From NCBI RefSeq assembly GCF_000718515.1, contig NZ_JNZS01000001.1, positions 248,001-312,000 on the forward strand: 64,000 bases of DNA. The letters run 5' to 3'. Source of the DNA: Micromonospora parva (GTDB lineage Bacteria; Actinomycetota; Actinomycetes; Mycobacteriales; Micromonosporaceae). The position numbers and the translations under genes are program-made. Shown here one piece after another: positions 1-7,981 of the stretch. The stretch's first letter is position 1, and each line of letters begins with the position of its first letter. The notes under the pieces were generated by a model. That model did no database searches, was not told the origin of the DNA, and saw only the letters and a program-made list of their open reading frames with translations.

Positions 1-493
1 GCGCCGGGTCCGGCGTCACTGGTCCTCGCGGGCCATTGATGAGCCCGATGTTGTTGGCGTCTTCGTCGTTCGCCGAAGGAGATGCCGCGTGGCATTGGCG
101 GTCGCCACCGCTGTCCGGGCCGAGGAGGTCCTCGTACACCCCGACCTTGAACCTGATCAGGTCCAGGCACTCGGCGAGTTTGCCGATCTGGGTGGTGACG
201 TGGGCTTGGTGCTCGCGCATGAGCGTGAGTCGTTCTTCCTCGTTGCCGGCTCCCTGCCGGACGAGGTCGGCGTATCGGCGTAGCGCGGGCAGGGGCATGC
301 CGGAGGCGCGCAAGATGATGCAGACGGTGAGCCAGTCCACGTCATCCTGGCTGTAGACGCGACGCCCGCCAGGTCCACGTTGCACAGGGTTGACGAAGAG
401 GCCCTCGTGCTCGTAAAAGCGCAGCGCGTGGACGCTCAAGCCGGTGCGTTCGGCGACCTGCCCGATGCTCAGATTTGTGGTGACCTCAGCCAT
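1..493 (-). CDS. MerR-family transcriptional regulator (3' end outside window)
   Basis: The frame opens with ATG at 493 and stays open to the window edge, so the C-terminus is missing. Residues 8-75 form a MerR winged helix-turn-helix: IGQVAERTGLSVHALRFYE, then the GLF wing turn and R-R-x-Y. A helical stretch around residues 95-130 would be the dimerisation helix. There is no obvious metal-binding cysteine cluster, so it is more likely an organic or electrophile sensor than a metal sensor. It is divergent from the aldo-keto reductase at 603, with a MerR-type promoter between them, so it probably controls that gene and itself. The effector is unknown. Confidence 0.88.
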   Translation of the reverse strand, partial: MAEVTTNLSIGQVAERTGLSVHALRFYEHEGLFVNPVQRGPGGRRVYSQDDVDWLTVCIILRASGMPLPALRRYADLVRQGAGNEEERLTLMREHQAHVTTQIGKLAECLDLIRFKVGVYEDLLGPDSGGDRQCHAASPSANDEDANNIGLINGPRGPVTPDPA

Positions 494-511
494 GCCGTTC
501 AGGCTAGCGGC

Positions 512-542
512 TTGACCTAGAGTCAACTCTAGATCCTAGGGT
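512..542 (+). promoter_or_regulatory. MerR-type promoter with overlong spacer and dyad
   Basis: TTGACC (512-517) and TAGGGT (537-542) are separated by 19 bp, the overlong spacer typical of MerR-activated promoters. Inside the spacer lies a perfect inverted repeat, CTAGAGT (517-523), CA, ACTCTAG (526-532). MerR regulators bind such a dyad and untwist the spacer. The promoter points at the aldo-keto reductase at 603. Confidence 0.8.
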
Positions 543-602
543 TCCCGTGCGGTCGACACTTCTGTCGCTCCGCGATCACGGCTGAATCAAGGGAGCATCA
601 CC

Positions 603-1652
603 ATGCGCTATCGCACCCTCGGTGGAACTGGCATTCACGTCAGTGCCTACTGCCTCGGGACCATGATGTTCCAGGATGGCTGCAACTCCGACCATGACGA
701 TTGCGTTCGTATGATCCATGCCGCAGTGGATCAGGGGATCAACTTTGTCGATACCGCTGACATGTACGGGCAGGGAGAGTCCGAGGAGATCGTCGGCAAG
801 GCGCTGCGGGGGCGCCGTGATGACGTTGTCCTGGCCACCAAGGTGCACTTCCAGATGGGCGAGGGCCGCAATCGCAGTGGCAACTCGCGGCGTTGGATCC
901 TCAGGGCGGTTGAGGACAGCCTCAGGCGCCTGAACACCGACTGGATCGACCTCTACCAGGTCCACCGCCCCGACGACTCGACCGACGTCGAGGAGACGCT
1001 CTCGGTGCTCAGCGACCTCGTGCGCCAGGGGAAGATCCGTGCTTTCGGCTGCTCGACGTTCCCATCCGAGGAGATCGTCGAGGCGCATCACGTCTCCGAG
1101 CGTCGTGGCCTCGGACGCTTCCGCACCGAGCAGCCGCCGTACTCGATCCTGGCCCGTGGGATCGAGGCCTCGGTCCTACCCGTCTGCCGGCGCTACGGAA
1201 TGGGCGTGCTTGTCTGGAGCCCGCTGGCCTTCGGGTTCCTCACCGGCAAGTACCGCAAGAACCAGCCCATCGACCTGTCCACCGGGCGTCCCACAATCCG
1301 GCCGGAACGATTCGATCCCACGCTCGCGGAAAACGCCGCCAAGCTCGACGTCGTCGAGCAGCTCGTCGACCTCGCGGAGAACATCGGCTGCACCCTCCCG
1401 CAGCTCGCCATTGCGTTCACAGTGGCCCACCCGGCCGTCACCTCGGCGATCATCGGACCGCGGACCATGCCGCAGCTGGAGGATCTCCTCAAGGGCGCCG
1501 CGCTGACCCTGGACGACGCGGCCCTCGACCGAATCGACGAGATCGTGCCGCCCGGGACCAACCTGTACAACCCGAACGCTCCCATGCCCCCGCGTTCGCT
1601 GACCGACACCGCGCTGCGTCGCCGCCCACTCGCCGACCGCGCCGCAGCCTGA
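603..1652 (+). CDS. Aldo/keto reductase
   Basis: Predicted NADPH-dependent cytosolic oxidoreductase of the aldo-keto reductase superfamily (YajO/Tas-like branch), 349 residues with a TIM barrel. The catalytic tetrad can be read: Asp50 and Tyr55 in DTADMY, Lys80 in ATKVHF, and His121 in YQVHRP. The start is ATG at 603, after a weakly purine-rich stretch. It lies alone behind a MerR-type promoter, so it is probably induced by a toxic carbonyl or another effector sensed by the divergent MerR protein. The substrate cannot be inferred. A 12-bp-stem terminator follows at 1687. Confidence 0.9.
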   Translation: MRYRTLGGTGIHVSAYCLGTMMFQDGCNSDHDDCVRMIHAAVDQGINFVDTADMYGQGESEEIVGKALRGRRDDVVLATKVHFQMGEGRNRSGNSRRWILRAVEDSLRRLNTDWIDLYQVHRPDDSTDVEETLSVLSDLVRQGKIRAFGCSTFPSEEIVEAHHVSERRGLGRFRTEQPPYSILARGIEASVLPVCRRYGMGVLVWSPLAFGFLTGKYRKNQPIDLSTGRPTIRPERFDPTLAENAAKLDVVEQLVDLAENIGCTLPQLAIAFTVAHPAVTSAIIGPRTMPQLEDLLKGAALTLDDAALDRIDEIVPPGTNLYNPNAPMPPRSLTDTALRRRPLADRAAA

Positions 1653-1686
1653 TCGAGCAGATAGGGCTGGGCCAGGACTTCGAACC

Positions 1687-1716
1687 GAGGGAGACGGGAA
1701 GGTGCCCGTCTCCCTC
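1687..1716 (+). terminator. Hairpin terminator after aldo/keto reductase
   Basis: Twelve-bp perfect stem (1687-1698 with 1705-1716) and a 6-nt loop AAGGTG, 35 bp after the stop codon. No U tract follows, as is usual in actinobacterial terminators. Confidence 0.7.
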
Positions 1717-1754
1717 GCGCCTTCGGGGCCCCTCCACACGCGACGTCGTCCACC

Positions 1755-1784
1755 CCGTTACGGCAATTAACGGCTTACCGGTAA
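1755..1784. promoter_or_regulatory. Palindromic, AT-richer patch upstream of NUDIX gene
   Basis: CCGTTA (1755-1760) and TAACGG (1768-1773) form an inverted repeat with a 7-nt spacer, followed at once by the perfect palindrome TTACCGGTAA (1775-1784). The surroundings (about 1755-1860) are clearly richer in A+T than the rest of the window. This could be an operator or promoter region for the NUDIX gene at 1867; the protein that binds it is unknown. Confidence 0.35.
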
Positions 1785-1866
1785 CAGTAATCCAATAAAT
1801 CACCGCCACAAAGCGGGCATACCGTACGTGCATCATAATGACAGTTCTTGTGCGTAATGCATCAGG

Positions 1867-2400
1867 ATGGTGTCGTTGGGGCAGCGCCTGGCCCGCGAAC
1901 TGCGAGATCCTGTCACTGTGATCGCACAACGGCTCAGGGTCGCCGCGTACGCGGTGTGTTTGCGAGACGATCGTCTGCTGCTCGCCCGCTGGGTCTCACC
2001 AGACCGGGCGCGGCGGCACTGGACGCTACCTGGTGGAGGGGTCGAGCACGCCGAGGATCCGTTCGACGCCGTCGTGCGGGAGGTGGCCGAGGAGACGGGG
2101 TACGAGGCGCAGGTCGAACTGCTGCTCGGTGTGAACTCGCGGACCCGGACCGTCGAGAGCTACGACGGCGGGATTGTCGACCTGCACACGCTGGCTGTCT
2201 TCTACCGGGCTCGGATCGCGGGCGGTGAGCTGCGATCCGAGACGGGCGGCACGACCGACCTGGCGCAATGGGTGCCGCTGGAACAGGTCGCCACCCTGGA
2301 GCGTTCCGTGGTCGTCGACATCGGGCTTGACCTGCATCGCCACACACCGCCAACGGGGCACGGGGAGCCCATTGGCAGAACGGGGCTGATGCGGCACTGA
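1867..2400 (+). CDS. NUDIX hydrolase
   Basis: Predicted Mg-dependent hydrolase of a nucleoside diphosphate linked to another moiety, 177 residues, cytosolic. The Nudix box is complete: Gly57, Glu63, Arg71-Glu72, Glu75-Glu76 and Gly78 fit G-x5-E-x7-R-E-U-x-E-E-x-G. The preceding HWTLPGGGVE and following WVPLEQV are typical of the MutT-like group. The substrate cannot be assigned. It ends 1 bp before the stop of the convergent membrane protein gene. Confidence 0.9.
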   Translation: MVSLGQRLARELRDPVTVIAQRLRVAAYAVCLRDDRLLLARWVSPDRARRHWTLPGGGVEHAEDPFDAVVREVAEETGYEAQVELLLGVNSRTRTVESYDGGIVDLHTLAVFYRARIAGGELRSETGGTTDLAQWVPLEQVATLERSVVVDIGLDLHRHTPPTGHGEPIGRTGLMRH

Positions 2401-3051
2401 TCAGCTGCCGAAGCCGGCAATGGTGTACGCGGCGAAGCCGAGCACCGCGAGTGCCGTTGCCGCGGCGAGCGCCTGCAGACGTACCCGGTTGGTCCGAGCG
2501 ACCACCAGGATCAGTGCGGCGCCGAGCACCACTTCGATCACCGCGGTCTGCAGGCTGTCGGTGCGGTAGTGCGAGTCGTGGCCGGGTTGCGCGCTGCGGT
2601 GGAACAACATGGCCGCCTCGGCGAGCAGGACCGCACCGGGCATGGCCACGGCGATCGCTCGAACCCACGGTTGCCCGTAGCGGCTCAGCCGACCCGCCAC
2701 CCCGAAGAGTGCGCCGGCGAGGACTCCGAAGAACAGCCACATCAACGTCGTCGGCGACCACAGGTTCTGCGCGCTGTCGTGCAACAGGACGACCGCCGCG
2801 ACGTAGTACGCCTCCACGGCGATGACCAGCAGCACGATCCCGGCGAACGCGGACCGCCGCCAGTCGGCGCGGAGCCACCATCCGATGGCGAACGCGCCGA
2901 CCGCCCAGACGGCGCTGGAATTGGCCAGGTTCGCCCAGGGGTACGGCAGACTGAGCTGTAGCAACAGGTCCACCACGCCGAGAAGAACCCCACCGGCCAC
3001 CACCGTCAGGACCCGGTGGCGGCGCTGTACTTCACGATCAACTGTCGTCAC
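2401..3051 (-). CDS. Polytopic membrane protein, DUF6518-like
   Basis: A 216-residue protein with about six hydrophobic segments (roughly residues 15-35, 42-62, 68-92, 100-118, 128-150 and 165-212). The segment around WANLANSSAVWAVGAF, followed by WW, resembles the actinobacterial DUF6518 family, recalled from memory rather than searched. No catalytic residues are evident and the function is unknown. The start is GTG at 3051. It is convergent with the NUDIX gene. Confidence 0.6.
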   Translation of the reverse strand: MTTVDREVQRRHRVLTVVAGGVLLGVVDLLLQLSLPYPWANLANSSAVWAVGAFAIGWWLRADWRRSAFAGIVLLVIAVEAYYVAAVVLLHDSAQNLWSPTTLMWLFFGVLAGALFGVAGRLSRYGQPWVRAIAVAMPGAVLLAEAAMLFHRSAQPGHDSHYRTDSLQTAVIEVVLGAALILVVARTNRVRLQALAAATALAVLGFAAYTIAGFGS

Positions 3052-3162
3052 GGGGCAAAACTGTCACACCGAGCCGCTCGGGACATCTGCCTAAGGATGG
3101 GTTTGCGGCCGGGTCGCATCCGCCGTACGGCCGGCTTCGTTCAGCTCTGTGCGTCGGGCGCG

Positions 3163-3624
3163 CTACGTGCGGCCGTACGAGGCGCGCGCCTGCGCCACCT
3201 CGGCGGCCTCGCGTTCACGCCACCGACGCTGCGCCTCCCGGTTGCAGGCCCGACAGACCCGCCGGTAGCGACCCGTCGCGTCATCGAGCTCACGGTCGTG
3301 GCCGTTGCGGCACTGCGCTGACTGTGACCGGGTTCGGCAGGTTTCCGAGCGGCTGACCTGACGTAGGTGGGTTGGTTCGATGCAGTCGGCGGCCCCACAG
3401 GCCTGGTCGACGTCGAGGGCGGGGTCGTAGTCACCGACGAGCACCGCGTACGCGGCGATGTGCGCCCACGCGCGGCCGGCGACCTTCTGGTGCACCCCGC
3501 GTCGCGGCCCGTAGCCGTGGACGATGAGGCAGCCGCTCTCGGTGCGGTGCGAGCGCTGGAGCAGGTACGCGCGCAGCGACTCCTCGGTGTGGTAGCGGGA
3601 CAAACCCTTCACGGCCGAGAGCAC
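3163..3624 (-). CDS. HNH-endonuclease-like small protein
   Basis: A 153-residue protein. Residues about 30-92 resemble the HNH fold of phage homing endonucleases: a conserved GC-x-I-x-x-GYG start, then AHIAAY, then CGAADCIEPTHL, whose Cys and His residues would support the beta-beta-alpha metal site. A second motif, CRNGH...CRACNREAQRRW (about 105-135), looks like a zinc ribbon with a basic tail. Such proteins usually lie in phages or mobile elements; this one stands alone between cellular genes. The start is GTG at 3624; an in-frame GTG lies at 3612. Confidence 0.6.
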   Translation of the reverse strand: MLSAVKGLSRYHTEESLRAYLLQRSHRTESGCLIVHGYGPRRGVHQKVAGRAWAHIAAYAVLVGDYDPALDVDQACGAADCIEPTHLRQVSRSETCRTRSQSAQCRNGHDRELDDATGRYRRVCRACNREAQRRWREREAAEVAQARASYGRT

Positions 3625-3657
3625 GGGGCCACCGTACCCAGTTGTCCCGGCGTCGTC

Positions 3658-4587
3658 TCAACCCCAGGGAGGTAGCCAGACCTCGGCGTCGGGGGCCGGG
3701 ACCCGGCGGGAGTCGAGGTGCTCACGCAGTGCGCGCAGCGCGGGGTGCGGGTTGTCGTCGCGCCAGATGAGTGACATGGGGTAGACCGGCGCCGGGTCGC
3801 GTACCGGTATCCGGCGCAGGTCGTAGCTGTCCGGCCACAGGTACCGGGTGCGTTCGCCGGCGAGCGTCGCCAGTTGCGCGGAGTCGGCGATCTCGGCCAG
3901 CAGCGCCTCGTTGCCGAAGACCGGCCCGACCAGGTCGATGGTGAGGCCGAACGCGGCGGCGAGCTCGTCGTAGTAGGCGGACCATTCGGTGCCGGGGGCC
4001 ATGCCGGGCATCCAGATGCGGTGCTCGGCGAGTTGCACGGGCGTGACGGTACGGGCGTTGGCGAGCGCGTGGCGTGGCCCCACGAGCAGGTCGTGGTGCT
4101 CGTCGATCACGCGGGTGGCACTGATCGCTGCGGGCAGGTGGCGCGCGGCGACGGTGACGGCGTGGAAGGTGGCGTCGACAGTCCCCGCCTCGACGGCGGC
4201 CATCGCGGCGTGCACGTCGGCGTCGAGGGTGACCACGTCCAGCTCGATGCGCGGATGCGCGCGGTGGAAATCCTGAAGCAGCACCGCCGGTGCGGTCCGC
4301 CGGCTGTGCACGTCGACGCGCAGTGCCCGCCGGCCGGGGCGTACGGAGGCGTCGGCGCGTGCCTCGGCCCGCAGCAGTTCACGGGCGTGCGGCAGGAAGG
4401 TCTGACCGTCGACGGTGAGGGCGATGCCGCGAGGCGTGCGGGTGAACAGCCGTACGCCGAGGTCCTTCTCCAGTGCGGCGACGCGCTTGGAGACGGCCTG
4501 CTGGGTGATCGACAGCGCGGCGGCGGCGTCCTGGAACTGGCCGGTGTCCACGGCGGCGACGAAGGTGCGGACGGCGTCGAGGTTCAC
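3658..4587 (-). CDS. LysR-family transcriptional regulator
   Basis: 309 residues, the normal LysR length. Residues 1-60 carry the helix-turn-helix, including ITQQAVSKRVAALEKDLGVRLFTR. The rest is a periplasmic-binding-protein-like effector domain. It is divergent from the MFS exporter at 4716, and a perfect dyad lies between them, so it probably regulates that transporter and itself. The effector is unknown. Confidence 0.92.
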   Translation of the reverse strand: MNLDAVRTFVAAVDTGQFQDAAAALSITQQAVSKRVAALEKDLGVRLFTRTPRGIALTVDGQTFLPHARELLRAEARADASVRPGRRALRVDVHSRRTAPAVLLQDFHRAHPRIELDVVTLDADVHAAMAAVEAGTVDATFHAVTVAARHLPAAISATRVIDEHHDLLVGPRHALANARTVTPVQLAEHRIWMPGMAPGTEWSAYYDELAAAFGLTIDLVGPVFGNEALLAEIADSAQLATLAGERTRYLWPDSYDLRRIPVRDPAPVYPMSLIWRDDNPHPALRALREHLDSRRVPAPDAEVWLPPWG

Positions 4588-4604
4588 CCGACGAACCCTA
4601 CTGA

Positions 4605-4621
4605 CACAACCTCTGGTTGTG
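4605..4621. promoter_or_regulatory. LysR-type dyad operator
   Basis: CACAACC, TCT, GGTTGTG: perfect 7-bp arms around a 3-bp centre, starting 18 bp from the LysR start codon, in the gap between LysR and the MFS gene. It is compatible with the T-N11-A rule for LysR operators. Confidence 0.65.
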
Positions 4622-4715
4622 CCGCGCCGCTCGTCCGGTTGTTTGATCCACGGTCAGTGGCCTTGCTTTGATCGCGGCGGTCAACGACGAGTTGTCGGGA
4701 GCGGGAGGTGCGGGC

Positions 4716-5969
4716 TTGTCCGCGAGGCGATCCCTGGGTCGGCGGTTCGGGTGGTTGTGGGCGTCGTACGCGGTCAGCGCCTACGGGTCGGGGCTGGGGT
4801 TCGGGGCGTTGCCGTTGATCGCCGTGCTCGTGTTGCAGGCCAGCCCGGCTCAGGTGTCGGTGTTGGCCGCGCTGGGGCCGGCGGTGGGCGCGCTGATCGC
4901 GTTGCCGCTGGGGCCGTGGGTGGAGTTCCACCGCAAGCGGCCGGTGATGATCGCCATGGACCTGGCCCGGTTCGCGGTGCTGCTGACCATCCCCGTCGCG
5001 TACGCGTTGGGCCGGCTCAGCTTCGGGCAGTTGCTGGTCGTCTCGGCCGTGGTCGCCACCGCCAAGATCGCCTTCAACGCGGCCAGCGGCGCGTTCCTCA
5101 AGGCCCTGGTGCGGCCGGACGACCTGCTGGTGGCGAACGCGCGGTTCGAGTCGACGACGTGGAGCGCGATCGCGCTCGGACCACCGCTGGGCGGCGCGGC
5201 GGTCGGCCTGTTCGGGCCGGTGGTCACCATCGTGGCCGACGCGCTCAGCTACCTGCTCTCGGCGCTGGGCATCACCGCCATTCGCGGCCACGAGGATCAC
5301 CCTCGGCGCACCGGAGCGGCCCGGGTCCGGGCCGGCGAGCTGCTCGACGGCTGGCGGCATCTGCTCACCCACAGCGGCCTGCGGGCGCTCTACCTCAACC
5401 AGTTGCTCGTCAGTGGACTGATCATGGCCACGGAGCCGTTGCTGGCCGTGCTGCTGCTCGGCGAGTTGGGCTTTCCGCCCTGGCAGTACGGTCTCGCGTT
5501 CGCCGTGCCCTGTGTGGGCGGACTCATCGGGTCACGCCTGGCCCGTCGGGTGGTGGCGCGCTACGGCCAACACCGGATCATCCGCACCGTGGGAGCGCTG
5601 CGCGCGATCTGGCTGATCGGCCTCGCCGTCGTGCAGCCGGGCGTGGCCGGTCTCGCCACGGTGATCGCCGTCGAGTTCGCGATCATCATCTGCATGAGTC
5701 TGTACAACCCGGTGCTCGCCACCTACCGCCTTCAACAGACTCCGAAGGAGCGCGTTGTCCGCACCCTCTCTGCCTGGTCGATCGGCAGCAGTGCGGCCAT
5801 CGCCACCCTCAGCGCGCTCGGTGGGCTACTCGCCGAGGCCACCAGCGCGCGCACGGCGATCACGGTCGCCGGGCTGGTGATCCTCGCGAGCCCGCTGCTG
5901 CTGCCCCGACGCCCGGACACCGATCGACCGGCACCCGAGCACGCCGAGCGGATCTCTACGATCGCGTGA
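4716..5969 (+). CDS. MFS transporter, exporter type
   Basis: 417 residues with about 12 membrane segments, opening GRRFGWLWASYAVSAYGSG, typical of the actinobacterial MFS exporters of the MefA/EntS type. The TTG at 4716 has a good ribosome binding site (GGGAGG at 4703-4708, 7 nt away); a longer TTG start at 4668 has none. The motif FHRKRPVMIAMDLAR in loop 2-3 fits the MFS signature. It overlaps the GNAT gene by 1 nt and should be co-transcribed with it. Control by the divergent LysR protein is likely. Drug or metabolite efflux is plausible but the substrate is unknown. Confidence 0.85.
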   Translation: MSARRSLGRRFGWLWASYAVSAYGSGLGFGALPLIAVLVLQASPAQVSVLAALGPAVGALIALPLGPWVEFHRKRPVMIAMDLARFAVLLTIPVAYALGRLSFGQLLVVSAVVATAKIAFNAASGAFLKALVRPDDLLVANARFESTTWSAIALGPPLGGAAVGLFGPVVTIVADALSYLLSALGITAIRGHEDHPRRTGAARVRAGELLDGWRHLLTHSGLRALYLNQLLVSGLIMATEPLLAVLLLGELGFPPWQYGLAFAVPCVGGLIGSRLARRVVARYGQHRIIRTVGALRAIWLIGLAVVQPGVAGLATVIAVEFAIIICMSLYNPVLATYRLQQTPKERVVRTLSAWSIGSSAAIATLSALGGLLAEATSARTAITVAGLVILASPLLLPRRPDTDRPAPEHAERISTIA

Positions 5970-6541
5970 TGTTCCAGCCGACGTACCCGATCCGCACCAC
6001 CCGCCTCACGCTGCGCCCGGTCACGATCGACGACCTCGACGACGTGTACGCGTATCAGCGCCGGCCCGACGTGGTGCGGTGGATGCTCGGGGCGGAGCCG
6101 CGTACCCGTGAAGAGTCCCGGGCGTCGGTGTTGGCCATGGCGGGTGAGGACGCCTGGCGCGCGGAGGGTGACTGCCTGACGGTGGCCGCGGTCACCGACG
6201 CCGGGGTGATCGGGATCGTGGAGTTGGTGTGGCGCAGCCAGGTGGACCGTACCGCCGAGATCGGGTTCGTCTTTCACCCCGATCACGGCGGTCGCGGGTT
6301 GGCGACGGAGGCCGCCGCCGCGGTGCTGGCCTGGGGGTTCGACGAGTTCGGGCTGCACCGGGTCTACGGCAGGTGCCACGGCCGCAACGCCGCGTCGGCC
6401 CGGATGATGACGCGACTCGGCATGCGCCAGGAGGCCCGCCACGTCGAGAGTTACCTGTTCAAGGGGGAGTGGGCCGACCAGCTCGTCTTCGCGATCCTGG
6501 CGCACGAGTGGCGCGCCGGGACCCGCACGTCGCCGTCGTGA
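5969..6541 (+). CDS. GNAT N-acetyltransferase (RimJ/RimL-like)
   Basis: 190 residues. The ATG overlaps the MFS stop codon (TGATG), so translation is probably coupled. N-terminal IRTTRLTLRPVTIDDLDDVY is typical of RimJ/RimL-type acetyltransferases; the acetyl-CoA loop reads HPDHGGRGLATEAAAAVL (around residue 105). The C-terminal half has the usual NAASARMMTRLGMRQEA segment. It may modify a small molecule or a protein N-terminus; linkage to an exporter makes drug or metabolite modification conceivable. Confidence 0.85.
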   Translation: MFQPTYPIRTTRLTLRPVTIDDLDDVYAYQRRPDVVRWMLGAEPRTREESRASVLAMAGEDAWRAEGDCLTVAAVTDAGVIGIVELVWRSQVDRTAEIGFVFHPDHGGRGLATEAAAAVLAWGFDEFGLHRVYGRCHGRNAASARMMTRLGMRQEARHVESYLFKGEWADQLVFAILAHEWRAGTRTSPS

Positions 6542-6579
6542 CCGGCTGCCACGGCGACGTGCGGATCGGGCTGACAACC

Positions 6580-7320
6580 TCAGGCCCGGCGCGCGAGCCA
6601 CTCCCGGTAGGCGGTGGGCGCGATGACGGCGTCGCCCTTGGCGATCAGGACGTCGCCGGGCGCGGCGGCGAACATGCCGGCGCTGTCGTCGGTGGTCACG
6701 GTGCGCTGGTCGTCGCGGGCGGCGAGGGTGATCCGCCCCAGCTCGTCGAGGGCGAAGACGTCGGGCCCGGCGACGTTGCGGATGCCCTGCAACGGCGCGC
6801 CCATGCTGACCTCGGCGACGGCCTGGGCCACGTCGGCGGCGGCCATCGGCTGCACCGGGGTGCTGGGTAGGCGGACGGTGGTGTCGTCGGCCGTCCAGGA
6901 CAGGATCGCGTCGACGAACTCGAAGAACTGCGTGGCGCGGACGATGGAGTACGGAATCGGACCGGCCGTGAGGATGTCCTCCTGGAGGGTCTTGGCGCGG
7001 TAGTAGTCCAGGTCGGGCACCTGGTCGACGCCGACGATGGAGAGGATCACCGCGTGCCCCACGCCCGCGCGGGCGGCGGCGGCCAGCAGGTTGTCCATGG
7101 TCGTGCGGAAGAAGGCGGGTGAGGCCTCGTCGAAGGTCGGTGAGTTCGTCAGGTTGACGACGACCTCGGCGCCGGCGAGCCCGTCGGACAGGCCCTGCCC
7201 GGTGAGCAGGTCCACCCCGGTGGACGGCGACAGCGGCACCGCCTCGTGCCCTGCGGCCTGCAGAATCTTGACGACCTGGGACCCGATGAGACCGGTCCCG
7301 CCCAGTACGGCGATCTTCAT
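6580..7320 (-). CDS. NmrA-like NAD(P)-binding atypical SDR
   Basis: 246 residues. The N-terminus MKIAVLGGTGLIGSQV is a Rossmann G-x-x-G-x-x-G motif of the atypical SDR/NmrA type. No Tyr-x-x-x-Lys catalytic pair stands out, as is common in NmrA-like redox sensors. The ATG at 7320 lies 9 nt after GGAAGG; an ATG at 7326 is too close to that site. It is divergent from an Rrf2 regulator, with two operator copies between them, and is probably repressed by it. It is likely a quinone or NADPH-linked reductase or sensor in a redox response. Confidence 0.8.
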   Translation of the reverse strand: MKIAVLGGTGLIGSQVVKILQAAGHEAVPLSPSTGVDLLTGQGLSDGLAGAEVVVNLTNSPTFDEASPAFFRTTMDNLLAAAARAGVGHAVILSIVGVDQVPDLDYYRAKTLQEDILTAGPIPYSIVRATQFFEFVDAILSWTADDTTVRLPSTPVQPMAAADVAQAVAEVSMGAPLQGIRNVAGPDVFALDELGRITLAARDDQRTVTTDDSAGMFAAAPGDVLIAKGDAVIAPTAYREWLARRA

Positions 7321-7380
7321 GCCCATGCACCTTCCAGTGACGTGTGTGGTCCGGTGTCCGGCTGCGGAAAACCTCGCCGA

Positions 7381-7433
7381 TACTCGGACTTCTTCTGTCC
7401 GGGAACTATACTCGGACACAGTAGGTCCGAGTA
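7381..7433. promoter_or_regulatory. Twin Rrf2 operators over overlapping divergent promoters
   Basis: Site 1: TACTCGGAC (7381-7389), 7-bp gap, GTCCGGGAA (7397-7405). Site 2: TACTCGGAC (7409-7417), 7-bp gap, GTCCGAGTA (7425-7433), a perfect 9-bp dyad. The two copies are 28 bp apart. Between them ACTATACT (7405-7412) offers TATACT as a rightward and TATAGT as a leftward -10 box; TTACTC (7434-7429) is a possible leftward -35 with an 18-bp spacer. Confidence 0.75.
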
Positions 7434-7455
7434 ACGGGGTGGCTAGGGTGAGGTC

Positions 7456-7938
7456 ATGAAGATGTCCGGCGGGGTCGAGTGGGCGCTGCACTGCTGCGTG
7501 GTGCTCACCGCCAGCCACACGCCCGTTCCGGCGGCCAAGCTGGCGGAACTGCACGACGTCTCCAGCAGCTACCTCGCCAAGCAGCTCCAGGCGCTGGCCC
7601 GCGCCGGCCTGATCCACTCCGTGCAGGGCAAGTCGGGTGGCTACGTGCTGACCCGCGCACCGGAGAGCGTCACAGTGCTCGACGTGGTCCGGGCCGTCGA
7701 CGGTCCCGGCCCGAGCTTCGTCTGCACCGAGATCCGCCAGCGCGGCCCCTTCGCGACCCCCGCCGACGCCTGCACCACGCCGTGCCCCGTCGCCCGGGCG
7801 ATGTGGGCGGCCGAGGACGCGTGGCGGCAGGCGCTCGCCGCGGTCACCATCGCCGACCTCGCCCGCGACGTCGACGCCACCTCCGGCCCGGAGGCCCTGG
7901 TCGGCATCCAGGCCTGGCTGACCAGCGGCACCGGCTGA
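7456..7938 (+). CDS. Rrf2-family transcriptional regulator
   Basis: 160 residues. The Rrf2 winged helix-turn-helix spans about residues 1-80 (KLAELHDVSSSYLAKQLQAL, then SVQGKSGGYVLTR). Cys90, Cys106 and Cys110 (C-x15-C-x3-C) lie where Fe-S or thiol-sensing Rrf2 proteins hold their ligands; Cys13-Cys14 are additional. This suggests redox or electrophile sensing, an inference only. It is divergent from the NmrA-like reductase and probably binds the twin dyads at 7381-7433, repressing both genes. Confidence 0.88.
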   Translation: MKMSGGVEWALHCCVVLTASHTPVPAAKLAELHDVSSSYLAKQLQALARAGLIHSVQGKSGGYVLTRAPESVTVLDVVRAVDGPGPSFVCTEIRQRGPFATPADACTTPCPVARAMWAAEDAWRQALAAVTIADLARDVDATSGPEALVGIQAWLTSGTG

Positions 7939-7981
7939 ACCCTGCTGACCAGCGGCTCCGGCCGACCCGGGCCGACCGCGC

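Noticed and set aside
4415..5968. Upstream extension of the GNAT frame across the MFS gene
   Set aside because: The extension has no homology and the MFS protein in the other frame is real; the ATG at 5969 is coupled to its stop.
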